A stretch of 64,000 nucleotides of DNA, taken from the NCBI RefSeq assembly GCF_023703085.1, contig NZ_JAMQJY010000002.1, forward strand, positions 124,001-188,000, read 5' to 3'. The stretch comes from Alkalicoccobacillus plakortidis. Lineage in GTDB: Bacteria; Bacillota; Bacilli; Bacillales; Bacillaceae_D. The stretch's first letter is position 1; each line of letters begins with the position of its first letter. A model generated the notes under the pieces. The model did not search any database, was not told the DNA's origin, and saw only the letters and a list, made by a program, of their open reading frames with translations. The position numbers and the translations under genes are program-made. Shown one piece after another: positions 18,545 through 27,030 of this stretch.

Positions 18545-19287
18545 ATCGTTTCATCCTTGGTCATTTCAATATAAATGTCATCAAGGGTTGCCTTAGGCTG
18601 TCCAATATGTTGCTGCATTTCAGCTAATGTGCCTTCTAGTACCTTACGTCCGTGATGCAAGATGATGAATCGGTCACAATACCTTTCGGCTGTTGCTAAT
18701 ATATGCGTCGACATTAAAACAGCAGACCCTCGTTTTTTCATATCCGAAATAAAATTCAGGAAGGACTGAATGCCCAGTGGATCTAAACCAACAATCGGTT
18801 CGTCTACAATGTATACAGGTGGTTCGATTAAAAATGCGCTCATAATCATTACTTTCTGACGCATTCCTTTAGAAAAATGGCTCGGATACCATTTTTTCAT
18901 TTTTGTCATTTTGAATTCTTTTAGTAACCTCTCTGCACGCTCTTCAAAATGCTTAGGATCAAGTCCATAAGCGACACTAGTGAGCTCAAGATGCTCCCAA
19001 AGAGTTAGTTCATCATATAAAACAGGTGTTTCAGGTATGTACGCATATGAGCGACGGTATTGATTGGCATCTTCTTTAAATGAAATTCCATCTATTGTGA
19101 TTTCACCTTTTTGTGGCTGAAGCAATCCTAAGATATGTTTAATGGTTGTGCTTTTACCAACCCCGTTTAAGCCGATTAATCCTACAATCTCTTGCTTGTT
19201 AACGGAAAGGTTCACATCATGTAGGACTGGTTTTTTTGGGTGGTATCCACCAGTTAGACCAGTGATTTTCAATAGCTCTGTCATCAT
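18541..19287 (-). CDS. ecsA: ABC transporter ATP-binding protein EcsA
   Basis: ATPase subunit of 248 residues. Walker A is GLNGVGKSTT (about residue 40), the signature is HFSKGMRQKVMIMSAF, Walker B is VYIVDEPIVGLDP, and the switch histidine is in STHIL. GGGAGTGGAG precedes the double ATG; the second ATG may be the true start. It is the first gene of ecsABC, divergent from the hit gene across a lipoprotein gene. Confidence 0.94.
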   Translation of the reverse strand: MMTELLKITGLTGGYHPKKPVLHDVNLSVNKQEIVGLIGLNGVGKSTTIKHILGLLQPQKGEITIDGISFKEDANQYRRSYAYIPETPVLYDELTLWEHLELTSVAYGLDPKHFEERAERLLKEFKMTKMKKWYPSHFSKGMRQKVMIMSAFLIEPPVYIVDEPIVGLDPLGIQSFLNFISDMKKRGSAVLMSTHILATAERYCDRFIILHHGRKVLEGTLAEMQQHIGQPKATLDDIYIEMTKDETI

Positions 19288-19400
19288 ACTCCACTCCCTT
19301 ATGTATGTATCTTACCAAAATCAGCTTATGAAAAACCAGTCACAGCTCAATGAATTGTAAGATAAAGGCTTGTCCTTTGCTCATTGTATTCTAATCAATA

Positions 19401-19432
19401 AAAAAAGAGACTTAAAAAACCGTCTCTTTTTT
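19401..19432 (-). terminator. Terminator of the small lipoprotein gene
   Basis: AAAAAGAGAC pairs with GTCTCTTTTTT around an AT-rich loop, 20 bases after the stop at 19453. Confidence 0.75.
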
Positions 19433-19452
19433 CTTTAGCTGTCTAATCCTGA

Positions 19453-19878
19453 CTAGCTTCCCTCACCGTATTGATTAACAACGGCTTCTCGAATTTCTTC
19501 AATTGACTTATCGTTTTGCCATGCTTCAATGCTGTATGCTGCCGAGTCAATACAGGCATTACATCTGGCTCCATGATCATTCCAAGTAACCGTACCATCA
19601 TCAGCTTGATCATAAATAAAGGATTGATATAAATTGTCTAATTCTCCTGGCTCACCATTTACATCATAACTAGGTAATTGCTCGAGCACCTCTTGAAAAT
19701 CGGATATGCCCTTATAAAGATTGCCTATATTATCAGGATAATATTCTAGGAAACTTGGAAGGTTCTGCACGGATGCAGTTTCTTCAAGTACATCTTGATT
19801 ATCATTTTGATCCGTTTGAGTTTGGCACCCTGCCAGTAGGATTAAAAAAGCTGTACCTATTACAAAAAATCGTTTCAT
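19453..19878 (-). CDS. Small lipoprotein, divergent PCYCGC-like
   Basis: A 141-residue precursor begins MKRFFVIGTAFLILLAGC, with lipobox LLAGC; the ATG at 19878 follows TGGAGTG. The C-terminal WNDHGARCNACIDSAAYSIEAWQNDKSIEEIREAV closely matches the end of PCYCGC-motif lipoproteins (a CxxC pair and a charged helix). At the place of the eponymous PCYCGCG motif, however, it reads PSYDVNG, so those cysteines are gone. Family assignment is from memory of the pattern and is moderate. It is not known what PCYCGC proteins bind; metals or redox roles are usually suspected. Confidence 0.72.
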   Translation of the reverse strand: MKRFFVIGTAFLILLAGCQTQTDQNDNQDVLEETASVQNLPSFLEYYPDNIGNLYKGISDFQEVLEQLPSYDVNGEPGELDNLYQSFIYDQADDGTVTWNDHGARCNACIDSAAYSIEAWQNDKSIEEIREAVVNQYGEGS

Positions 19879-20033
19879 ACGTCCACTCCATTTCAACAAA
19901 CAATTCTTTCAAAGTATACCACAGGATGATTTGTTCACTTCTTACAATCTAACGAATTCTCATTGAAAAACCTAATAGTAGAGAGTAAGCTAATGGACAA
20001 GATCTAATATTACTTAAGAGAGGATGAACCACT

Positions 20034-20459
20034 ATGACTTCATGCATATTTTGTAGCATTATTGCAGGAGATATTCCATCTAAAAAAATTTACGAGGATG
20101 AGCATACCTATGCTTTTTTTGATATTAGCCAAGTAACCAAAGGACACACATTAGTTGTACCCAAAAATCACCATGAGAACTTATTTGATTTACCAGAGTC
20201 TGAACTAAATCATGTATATCAATCCGTACAAAAAGTTGGTCACGCTCTAAAAGAAACGTTTTCTCCTGCTGGTTTAAATCTTGTAAATAATAATGGTGAG
20301 GCTGCTGGACAAACCGTTTTCCATTATCATGTTCACCTTATCCCTAGATACGACTCAACTGATGGTTTTCGAGCAAAATGGGAAGAACACGGATCAGAAT
20401 ATTCTGAAGCAGACCTCGAAGCAATGCGAGTAGAACTCGTCCAATCACTTTCTAAATAA
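20034..20459 (+). CDS. hit: HIT family hydrolase
   Basis: A 141-residue histidine-triad protein that hydrolyses nucleotide phosphoramidates or dinucleoside polyphosphates. The N-terminal CIFCSIIAGDIPSKKIYEDE has paired cysteines, and the active site HYHVHLIPR holds the HxHxH triad (about residues 99-103). GAGAGGATG precedes the ATG. It lies between ecsA and serC as in B. subtilis, transcribed divergently from ecs. Confidence 0.95.
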   Translation: MTSCIFCSIIAGDIPSKKIYEDEHTYAFFDISQVTKGHTLVVPKNHHENLFDLPESELNHVYQSVQKVGHALKETFSPAGLNLVNNNGEAAGQTVFHYHVHLIPRYDSTDGFRAKWEEHGSEYSEADLEAMRVELVQSLSK

Positions 20460-20562
20460 GGAATTTACTTAGCTAACTTAAAAAAAGAAAATGTTATGTG
20501 TTTCTATGATAGGATAGAGTTACATTGACACGCACTAAAGTGGTAAAGGGGAGAGATTATAG

Positions 20563-21648
20563 ATGAGTCCAGTGTATAACTTTAATGCAGGACCTGCAGC
20601 ACTGCCAAAACCTGCGCTTGAAGCAGCCCAAAAAGAACTGCTTAACTTTAATCATACGGGAATGTCCGTTATGGAACTCAGTCATCGCAGTTCAGATTAT
20701 GATGCTGTTCATCAACAAACAAAACAATTACTAAAAAAATTAATGAACATTCCAGACACACATGAGATCTTATTTATCCAAGGTGGAGCAAGTCTTCAAT
20801 TTGCGATGCTACCGTACAATTTATTATCGTCAAATAAGATTGGTCAATATGTGTTAACAGGGTCATGGTCTGAGAAAGCAGTAAAAGAAGCAAGTTTTAT
20901 TGGAGAAACAAATATAGCTGCTTCTACAAAAGAGTCCAACTATACTTCTATTCCCGACTTAAAAAATGTACATTTCTCAGACAACGACGCGTATGTTCAT
21001 ATCACATCAAATAACACAATTTATGGAACCCAGTGGAAGCAATTCCCCGATTTGACTCATGCTCCATTGGTAGCAGACATGTCCAGTGACATCCTATCAA
21101 GAAGTCTGGATGTTGAGAAATTTGGACTCATTTATGCAGGAGCCCAAAAGAATCTTGGTCCATCAGGAGTCACTGTTGTTATTGCAAAAAAAGAAATTAT
21201 TGATTCTGCACAAACAAATCATGTGCCAACGATGCTGCGTTACAGTACGTTCTCTAAAAATGATTCATTGTACAATACACCTCCTACCTTTGGCATCTAT
21301 CTTTTAGGGAAGGTACTTGAATGGGTTGAATCAATTGGTGGGCTTACTAAACTTGAAGAAGCAAATGAGGAGAAAGCTAGGGTTATTTACGAAACAATTG
21401 ACGAAAACAACGGATTCTTCAGTGGCCATGCCGAAGCGTCAAGTCGTTCATTAATGAATGTAACCTTTACACTACCTAACGAAGAATTAAGCAAATCGTT
21501 CTTAACACTTGCAAAAGAACGAGGCTTTGTTGGACTAAATGGTCACCGTTCAATCGGTGGGTGCAGAGCCTCCATTTATAACGCAGTTCCACTGGAAGCA
21601 TGTGTTGCCTTACGTGACTTAATGATTGAATTTAAACAAGCTAACTAA
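20563..21648 (+). CDS. serC: Phosphoserine aminotransferase SerC
   Basis: PLP enzyme of serine synthesis that makes phosphoserine from 3-phosphohydroxypyruvate and glutamate. It has 361 residues. Signatures are YNFNAGPAALP at the N-terminus, FIQGGASLQF, DMSSDILSR with the PLP aspartate, YAGAQKNLGPSGV with the Schiff-base lysine (about residue 196), and NGHRSIGGCRASIYNAV at the end. GGGGAGAG lies before the ATG. In B. subtilis it is also next to hit. Confidence 0.96.
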   Translation: MSPVYNFNAGPAALPKPALEAAQKELLNFNHTGMSVMELSHRSSDYDAVHQQTKQLLKKLMNIPDTHEILFIQGGASLQFAMLPYNLLSSNKIGQYVLTGSWSEKAVKEASFIGETNIAASTKESNYTSIPDLKNVHFSDNDAYVHITSNNTIYGTQWKQFPDLTHAPLVADMSSDILSRSLDVEKFGLIYAGAQKNLGPSGVTVVIAKKEIIDSAQTNHVPTMLRYSTFSKNDSLYNTPPTFGIYLLGKVLEWVESIGGLTKLEEANEEKARVIYETIDENNGFFSGHAEASSRSLMNVTFTLPNEELSKSFLTLAKERGFVGLNGHRSIGGCRASIYNAVPLEACVALRDLMIEFKQAN

Positions 21649-21805
21649 TAACAATCAACCATCCGGCACACGAAAGAAAAAAAACAATCGCAATGATGTA
21701 CAGAATCAGTGCAGGACGATGTTTTCGAACATGTTCTGCCTGAAAGATGCAATAAAGCCCTACAAGGCTAGCGGTAATAAATAGCATTATAATTCCCTCA
21801 ATCAT
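21641..21805 (-). CDS. Small two-helix membrane protein
   Basis: A 54-residue product starts MIEGIIMLFITASLVGLYC and carries a second hydrophobic helix (ALILYIIAIVFFLSCAGWLI). The ATG at 21805 follows AGAGGGGTG. Its 3' end overlaps the end of serC by eight bases in a tail-to-tail arrangement. No family is recognised; it sits where B. subtilis has trpP. Confidence 0.6.
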   Translation of the reverse strand: MIEGIIMLFITASLVGLYCIFQAEHVRKHRPALILYIIAIVFFLSCAGWLIVIS

Positions 21806-21875
21806 AAAAAACACCCCTCTCATTATGTGTATGCAAATGATTGGTCCTAAGACTATTTAAAAGGAGAGTTCTTCT

Positions 21876-22232
21876 ATGAATCTAAAATCAGTTGGAATTG
21901 GCTTGTTAACAGGTACTGTCATATCTGGAGTTGCCGTTTTACTTACAGCCCCTGCGTCCGGTAGGGACATAAGAAATGGCTGTCAAAGTTCTATTCAATC
22001 CTTTCGTCAATCAGCAAAACAATTGTCCAGAGAAGGAATTGAAATTAAAGACCAAGCAGTTGAGACTATTAAATTTGGCGGGGACATCTTAAAAACCGCA
22101 AGTAGTGAGCTTAAGACATCTTTCGAGCAATGGCAGGAAGATACCGCACCCTCCATCGATCGAATTAAAGCCGAAGTTGAAGGAGTTCAAAAAAATATAG
22201 AAGAACTTCAACAGCTGACTAAAAAAGATTGA
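21876..22232 (+). CDS. yhaH: YtxH-domain protein YhaH
   Basis: A 118-residue protein with one N-terminal membrane segment (LKSVGIGLLTGTVISGVAVLLTAP), then SGRDIRNG, the hallmark of YtxH/YhaH proteins, and a long amphipathic coiled-coil tail. AAAGGAGAG precedes the ATG. Such proteins are tied to the general stress response, though their function is unknown. Its place before hpr matches B. subtilis yhaH. Confidence 0.86.
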   Translation: MNLKSVGIGLLTGTVISGVAVLLTAPASGRDIRNGCQSSIQSFRQSAKQLSREGIEIKDQAVETIKFGGDILKTASSELKTSFEQWQEDTAPSIDRIKAEVEGVQKNIEELQQLTKKD

Positions 22233-22370
22233 GTAGGATTTTTGTATTTTCCGAAAATTAGTACTTTATTTCTTACCCATTTCTTGTCATAATAAAAGTA
22301 TTCAAAAATAATGTTGTGAGTATTGGTGTAGAGTATTTTTTGTTGACGGATTATGGACGGAGGAGATTAG

Positions 22371-22958
22371 ATGGAACACCAGACGCCGCACTCCTTAAAG
22401 CAATCGGTTATGTTTAGTCATCGACTTGCTCAATTGAGTAAAGCCCTTTGGAAATCAGTTGAAAAAGATTGGCAAGCATGGATCAAACCTTTTGACTTGA
22501 ATTTAAATGAACATCATATTCTTTGGATTGCCTATCAATTAGATGGCGCTTCTATTACAGACATAGCTAACTTTGGTGTAATGCATGTCTCCACTGCCTT
22601 TAACTTTTCAAAGAAGTTGGAATCACGGGGGCTTTTGACATTTTCTAAAAAAGAAAATGATAAACGAAATACGTATATCTATTTAACTGACGAAGGTCAA
22701 AAATTATTACTCGAAACATTCCAAAGCTACGATGAACATACGTATAGTGTATACGGTGGAGCACTTCCAATAAAAGAATTGTATGGAAAATTCCCTGAAT
22801 TCTCTGAGTTAATTAGTATTGTTCGCCATGTATATGGAAGTGATTTTGTCGATCGTTTTGAGACTTCTTTACTTAAATTTGAAGATTGTTTAAATGATGA
22901 TGATGGCTATCTGTCTATTAAAAACGAAAATGAAGAGAAACCAGTGGATGTTTCCTAA
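22371..22958 (+). CDS. hpr: MarR-family transition-state regulator Hpr (ScoC)
   Basis: A 195-residue winged-helix repressor that in B. subtilis controls protease production, sporulation and motility during the transition state. The DNA-binding part reads [28 protein letters not shown] (about residues 63-90), with the wing in [17 protein letters not shown]. The family length is about 200. GGAGGAG precedes the ATG. It ends in a long perfect hairpin shared with ypmS. Confidence 0.94.
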   Translation: MEHQTPHSLKQSVMFSHRLAQLSKALWKSVEKDWQAWIKPFDLNLNEHHILWIAYQLDGASITDIANFGVMHVSTAFNFSKKLESRGLLTFSKKENDKRNTYIYLTDEGQKLLLETFQSYDEHTYSVYGGALPIKELYGKFPEFSELISIVRHVYGSDFVDRFETSLLKFEDCLNDDDGYLSIKNENEEKPVDVS

Positions 22959-22964
22959 ATCTCT

Positions 22965-23012
22965 TAATACGTGAAGAAGGCTGACTTTTTAGTCAGCCTT
23001 CTTCACGTATTA
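22965..23012. terminator. Perfect 21-bp bidirectional terminator between hpr and ypmS
   Basis: TAATACGTGAAGAAGGCTGAC is repeated exactly in inverted form around a TTTTTA loop. The distal three bases form the ypmS stop codon, so this hairpin closes both convergent genes. Confidence 0.85.
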
Positions 23013-23597
23013 CTCATTCACAAACATTTCTACTTCAATCTCATCATTTGCTAAATCAAATGCTTGTACTCTAAAGGAATAGCGATCATCAAATTGAGCA
23101 TTTGTCACTTGTACTTCAATCATCGATTCTGACGGATGGATGACTATCCAATCTGGAAGCTCCGTATTATTTTTCAGAAGCTGCATCGCCTGATCAGATG
23201 GGATGTTAAAGATCCCAAACGAAAAGGACTCTGCTGTAAGCAACAAATCTCCGCTATTTGCCACTTCAGGTTCAAACTCCACAGATATAGGCACAGATTG
23301 TCCAAGTATACTAAAGGTTGAACGAAACTCTACAAAATCAGAAAGCAACTCCACCGTGTACGGTGTTTCTTCTTCCAATTGGCTAGATGCCTCGGCAATT
23401 AATTGATTCATTTGTTCACGTGTTGAGCTTATGGTTAAAAGACCTTCTTCATTTGCAGGAAGATTAGGCGTATAATGTGATTCCTCCGCTTCGGGGAAGA
23501 ATGTACGAACCATTATAAATAATACAATGATCAAAATGAATACAACAGCCGCTAAAAGGAAAAATGCAAATTTCCAACCATTTTTACTAGATCTCAT
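23010..23597 (-). CDS. ypmS: YpmS-like membrane-anchored protein
   Basis: A 195-residue product from ATG 23597 with one N-terminal transmembrane helix (FAFFLLAAVVFILIIVLFIMV) and an extracytoplasmic domain of the DUF2140/YpmS type: LTISSTREQMNQLI, then VPISVEFEPEVANSGDLLLTAESFSFG and LPDWIVIHPSESMIEVQV. The function is unknown. Stretches upstream of the chosen start are open but lack a sensible signal sequence. Confidence 0.8.
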   Translation of the reverse strand: MRSSKNGWKFAFFLLAAVVFILIIVLFIMVRTFFPEAEESHYTPNLPANEEGLLTISSTREQMNQLIAEASSQLEEETPYTVELLSDFVEFRSTFSILGQSVPISVEFEPEVANSGDLLLTAESFSFGIFNIPSDQAMQLLKNNTELPDWIVIHPSESMIEVQVTNAQFDDRYSFRVQAFDLANDEIEVEMFVNE

Positions 23598-23769
23598 ACA
23601 TACCAACCACCCTCTCCACCTAATCATAATGCGGATAAACATCAGCTGTAAAGGCTGGTACATCATTAGTAAAAAGTAGAAAAATAGAGAAGTTCAATCG
23701 TTTTTCTATCTTTTTCTTAGATTCTTTGATAAAGTTTAAGATAATACAAGATCAACAGGAGGCAGTATT

Positions 23770-23949
23770 ATGCTCTTCCCTCTTATTATGTTTGCGGTCT
23801 TTATTCTTTACATCATTAACTCGATGGCAGATGCATTCTGCGCAAGAAGAGAAGTTCCGACCGAAAAACAGGCGAAGGTATTTCGCGTTACAAATATATG
23901 TCTAACGATTCTTTTGACATCTACATATGTAAAACTGTTTTTCACTTAA
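23770..23949 (+). CDS. Small two-helix membrane protein, 59 residues
   Basis: The product starts MLFPLIMFAVFILYIINSM and has a second hydrophobic segment (VTNICLTILLTSTYVKLFF), with a charged loop (RREVPTEKQAK) between them. CAGGAGG lies before the ATG and a strong terminator follows. I do not recognise a named family. Confidence 0.65.
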   Translation: MLFPLIMFAVFILYIINSMADAFCARREVPTEKQAKVFRVTNICLTILLTSTYVKLFFT

Positions 23950-23982
23950 AAGAAGCTCGGACAGAAATGTCTTAGCTATCAT

Positions 23983-24021
23983 AAAAACCGAACCGTTAAT
24001 TATGATGGTTCGGTTTTTTTG
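23983..24021 (+). terminator. Terminator of the 59-residue membrane protein gene
   Basis: AAAAACCGAACC pairs with GGTTCGGTTTTTTT around a 12-base loop. Confidence 0.85.
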
Positions 24022-24247
24022 TTTATTAAAAATAATGGAGCAATGCTCCGCTCCGGACATTTACTCCACACCCGCACCTGCAGGGCGGTTTAAGACGCTC
24101 CCACAAAACAGACGGGATGAGGAGGCCAACTCCTATGGGACTTACGGGCAAGGTTGAAATGAAAAGGCGTAGTCGGTTTAAGCTGCCGTCTTCCCGTAGC
24201 GATTAGACTGCAGATTCCTCATATCTCTCATTTGTAACGTAAACCAA

Positions 24248-24284
24248 AACGAAGAACGATCCTAAATGTAGGATCGTCCGTCTG
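24248..24284 (-). terminator. Hairpin downstream of the yjcZ-like gene
   Basis: GAACGATCCT pairs with AGGATCGTCC around AAATGT. It has a T-rich but not continuous tail on the minus strand. It is one of the recurrent GAACGATCCT hairpins. Confidence 0.65.
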
Positions 24285-24310
24285 TATATCTCTCTCCCAG
24301 GCTCTATTTC

Positions 24311-24397
24311 TTAGTACACCCAAGAAGCTCCGATGATTACTAATAAAATAAACAGCACCACGATTAAAGCAAATCCATTGTTGAGTCCAGAACTCAT
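24311..24397 (-). CDS. yjcZ: YjcZ family sporulation peptide
   Basis: A 28-residue peptide (MSSGLNNGFALIVVLFILL at the start) that ends in IGASWVY. The pattern GFALIVVLFILLVIIGA is the hallmark of YjcZ-family peptides, small hydrophobic products made in sporulating Bacillaceae. AAAGGAGG lies before the ATG, at the right spacing. Function is unknown. Confidence 0.85.
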   Translation of the reverse strand: MSSGLNNGFALIVVLFILLVIIGASWVY

Positions 24398-24645
24398 AGA
24401 AAACGCCTCCTTTATTCTTTAAAAAGCAACACGAGTACGTGACTTCATGCGCTTTATAGATTTATACTATGCAGAGTAAATCATTTCGTACTGGGCGTTA
24501 GCCTTATTTGCCCAATGTACTTTTATTGGAATTACTTTCTATTCATATCTTTAATATGGTATAGTAGTGGTTGTGTTGATGGCTAATGCTAATTGGACAG
24601 GCTGGCCATATTTTACGTGATAACAACTTTTGAGGAGTGTACACA

Positions 24646-25590
24646 ATGAAAAAAATGATTGTAGCAATTGCAGGATTAGCTAGTATTGCAGTTTTTTCGG
24701 CTTGTAATAATGAAGCAGCCCCAGAGGATGCGGTTGTAACGATTAATGGAACAGACATTACAGAAGCTGAATTTGTGGAGTCATTAAAAGAACAAGTAGG
24801 AGATCAAAGCCTACTTTCTTTAATCCAGCTTCAGCTATTAAAGGATAAAGAATCAGAACTTGATATTACGGATGAAGATATTGATCAAGAAGTAGATGAA
24901 TTAAAAAATAATCTTGGTGCTGAATCTGATGAAGATTTGTTAAATGCATTAACAGAACAATCCCAAGGACAAGTCGATTTGGAATCAAAGGATGAGCTTA
25001 TTGAGGAATTTATTAAACCACAGCTTGTTATTCAACAGCTAGCTTCTGAAGGTGTAGAAGTGACGGAAGAGGAAAAAGAAGCTTTTTATGAAGAGCAAAA
25101 AGATTCTTTCCCTACAGAAGTTCACGCTCGCCATATTCTAGTTGAGGACCAAGAGACGGCTGATGACCTTAAAGCTCAATTAGATGACGGAGCAGACTTC
25201 GCAGAGCTTGCTGAAGAAAACTCTACAGATCCTGGTTCTGCTGCAAACGGTGGTGAATTAGGATTCTTCCCTGAGGGACAAATGGATCCTGCATTTGAAG
25301 AGGTTGCGTTTTCGCTTGATATTGATGAAATTAGCGATCCTGTAGAGTCTTCTCATGGCTTCCACATTATCCAAGTGTTAGATCGTCACGATTCGTATGA
25401 GGATTATGCCGATGAAATTGAAGAAATCCTAATTCAACAAAAATCTAAATCACCAACTGAAGTGTTCTCTGATTTAGTGAGAGCAGCTGACATTAACATT
25501 GAAGATTCAAGATATGAAGACCTACTTGCTCCATTTGAACAGACTGAAGATGATTCAGCTGATGAAGAGGACGAAGAGGCTCAAGGATAA
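24646..25590 (+). CDS. prsA: Foldase lipoprotein PrsA
   Basis: Parvulin-type peptidyl-prolyl isomerase on the outer face of the membrane that helps secreted proteins fold. The signal peptide ends in the lipobox VFSAC. A helical N-domain, then the PPIase domain begins at VHARHILVEDQETADDL (about residue 160) with GGELGFFPEGQMDPAFEEVAF and SSHGFHIIQVLD. A very acidic C-terminus follows. The ATG at 24646, after GAGGAG, is preferred to a GTG nine bases upstream. The product has 314 residues. Confidence 0.95.
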   Translation: MKKMIVAIAGLASIAVFSACNNEAAPEDAVVTINGTDITEAEFVESLKEQVGDQSLLSLIQLQLLKDKESELDITDEDIDQEVDELKNNLGAESDEDLLNALTEQSQGQVDLESKDELIEEFIKPQLVIQQLASEGVEVTEEEKEAFYEEQKDSFPTEVHARHILVEDQETADDLKAQLDDGADFAELAEENSTDPGSAANGGELGFFPEGQMDPAFEEVAFSLDIDEISDPVESSHGFHIIQVLDRHDSYEDYADEIEEILIQQKSKSPTEVFSDLVRAADINIEDSRYEDLLAPFEQTEDDSADEEDEEAQG

Positions 25591-25592
25591 AT

Positions 25593-25624
25593 AAAAAAAA
25601 GGATGCTGCGGCATCCTTTTTTTT
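25593..25624. terminator. Terminator shared by prsA and yhaL
   Basis: AAAAAAAGGATGC pairs with GCATCCTTTTTTTT around TGCG. It is symmetric enough to end both convergent genes. Confidence 0.9.
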
Positions 25625-25895
25625 ATGACTTGCTTTCTTTTTTTAGTCTAGCTTCTTCTAATCTTTCCATAAATACATGACCTTCCTGTTCAATCCACGC
25701 CTGTTCCTGGCGTCGATCTTCAAGAAGATACTTAATACTAAGATAGCCGCTAATTAAAACTCCTAGCATCACTAGATACACCCACCATGGGTCCTGGGCA
25801 ACAACAGATAGAAGATTCGTTTGAGTCGTAATAAACACAATCACTAAAATAGCTAGAAAAGCCACGGCCAACTTTTGTTTCAACTGATCAGTCAT
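25623..25895 (-). CDS. yhaL: Sporulation protein YhaL
   Basis: A 90-residue protein with two hydrophobic segments (AVAFLAILVIVFITT and WWVYLVMLGVLISGYLSI) and a charged C-terminal helix ending in KKESKS. It lies between prsA and yhaM as yhaL does in B. subtilis. GGGGGAGA precedes the ATG. Its biochemical role is unknown. Confidence 0.8.
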   Translation of the reverse strand: MTDQLKQKLAVAFLAILVIVFITTQTNLLSVVAQDPWWVYLVMLGVLISGYLSIKYLLEDRRQEQAWIEQEGHVFMERLEEARLKKESKS

Positions 25896-25968
25896 AATCT
25901 TTCTCCCCCGCTTGTCTACTTGGTGTATTCTATGTGGGGAGTTAGATCATTAGAACAAACGATTTTAT

Positions 25969-26922
25969 TCAGCTTGGAGGATCTTGAAATGTTGGCTTGT
26001 AGAAGCTGCGATTTTCAAGTGGCATCACACGTTCAGAGAACGCACCAGGCAGAACACGATCCAATGCTCGATCCATCATATTAATCTTCGCATCTACGTT
26101 ATCAATCAAGTGCAATACCTCAGCCTCTCGGATAACCGGAACCTTAGGACTACCCCACTCGCCTTTTCCATGATGGCTTAGAACCAGATGCTGTAGCACG
26201 GTTACTTCTTCACCCTCAATTTTTAGTTCTCTAGCAGCTGCATCAATTTCATTAGAAACTATTGAGATGTGGCCCATTAACTTTCCTTCAATCGTATAAC
26301 TTGTATCAATAGGACCAGAAAGCTCTCGTACCTTTCCTAAATCATGCAAAATGACACCCGAATATAATAAATCGGTATCAAGACTAGGATAGAGCTCTGA
26401 TAAACTCTTAGCTAACCTCAGCATCGATACGACATGAAATGCTAGCCCTGAAACGAATTCATGATGATTACGCGTAGCAGCAGGTGATTCTAAAAACTCC
26501 TGTTGATGCTTTTTTAGTAGGTGCCTGGTTATACGCTGTATATTAGGATTTTTCATTTCAAAAATATATTGTGTAATCTCCTCCAGCATATCTTCCGCTG
26601 ATATAGGAGCCGACCGGACAAAATCATTCATTTTCACGTTATCCAAAGCCGATACTGGGCGTATACTAGATATCTTTAACTGATTGCGTCCGCGATAATC
26701 AATCAGATCTCCCTGCACATGTATTAAGGCCCTACTGGCAAAGGATGCTTCATCCTCAGGAGATGCACCCCAGAGCTTTGTCTCAATATCACCGGTCTTA
26801 TCACTTAAAATTAACGTTAAAAAAGGTTTACTGTTACTTGCAATACTTTTTGTTGAAGATTTTATTAGAAAATAACTATCTACCTTTTCACCGACCTGAT
26901 AATTACGAATTCCTTTGCTCAT
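25969..26922 (-). CDS. yhaM: 3'-5' exoribonuclease YhaM
   Basis: A 317-residue exonuclease that removes nucleotides from RNA (and single-stranded DNA) 3' ends. The N-terminal OB fold ([19 protein letters not shown]) is followed by an HD phosphohydrolase domain with the metal-binding HDLGK (about residue 193) and [10 protein letters not shown] motifs. Near the C-terminus, [29 protein letters not shown] is typical of the family. GAGGTGA precedes the ATG. Confidence 0.94.
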   Translation of the reverse strand: MSKGIRNYQVGEKVDSYFLIKSSTKSIASNSKPFLTLILSDKTGDIETKLWGASPEDEASFASRALIHVQGDLIDYRGRNQLKISSIRPVSALDNVKMNDFVRSAPISAEDMLEEITQYIFEMKNPNIQRITRHLLKKHQQEFLESPAATRNHHEFVSGLAFHVVSMLRLAKSLSELYPSLDTDLLYSGVILHDLGKVRELSGPIDTSYTIEGKLMGHISIVSNEIDAAARELKIEGEEVTVLQHLVLSHHGKGEWGSPKVPVIREAEVLHLIDNVDAKINMMDRALDRVLPGAFSERVMPLENRSFYKPTFQDPPS

Positions 26923-26995
26923 CTTGTCACCTCTTTAACTAGTCATCAAGCTCAGTATACCATACCAACCTGCATTGGATATAAAGAAAAACGAG

Positions 26996-27030
26996 AAAAA
27001 AGGCCAAAGCTGTAAAGCCTTGGTCCTTTT
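26996..27030 (-). terminator. Terminator of the two-component operon
   Basis: AAGGACCAAGGC pairs with GCTTTGGCCTTTTTT on the minus strand, starting at the stop codon of the kinase gene. Confidence 0.75.

Larger units (their letters stand above)
23950..24310. other. Intergenic region with GC-rich non-coding element
   Basis: It contains a terminator (23983-24021), then about 190 bases (24035-24230) clearly richer in G+C than the flanks, with short palindromes (GGAGCAATGCTCC, CCTGCAGG) and no convincing ORF, then a second terminator (24248-24284). The middle piece resembles the structured dispersed elements found between genes in some Bacillaceae, but I cannot verify copies here. Confidence 0.45.
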
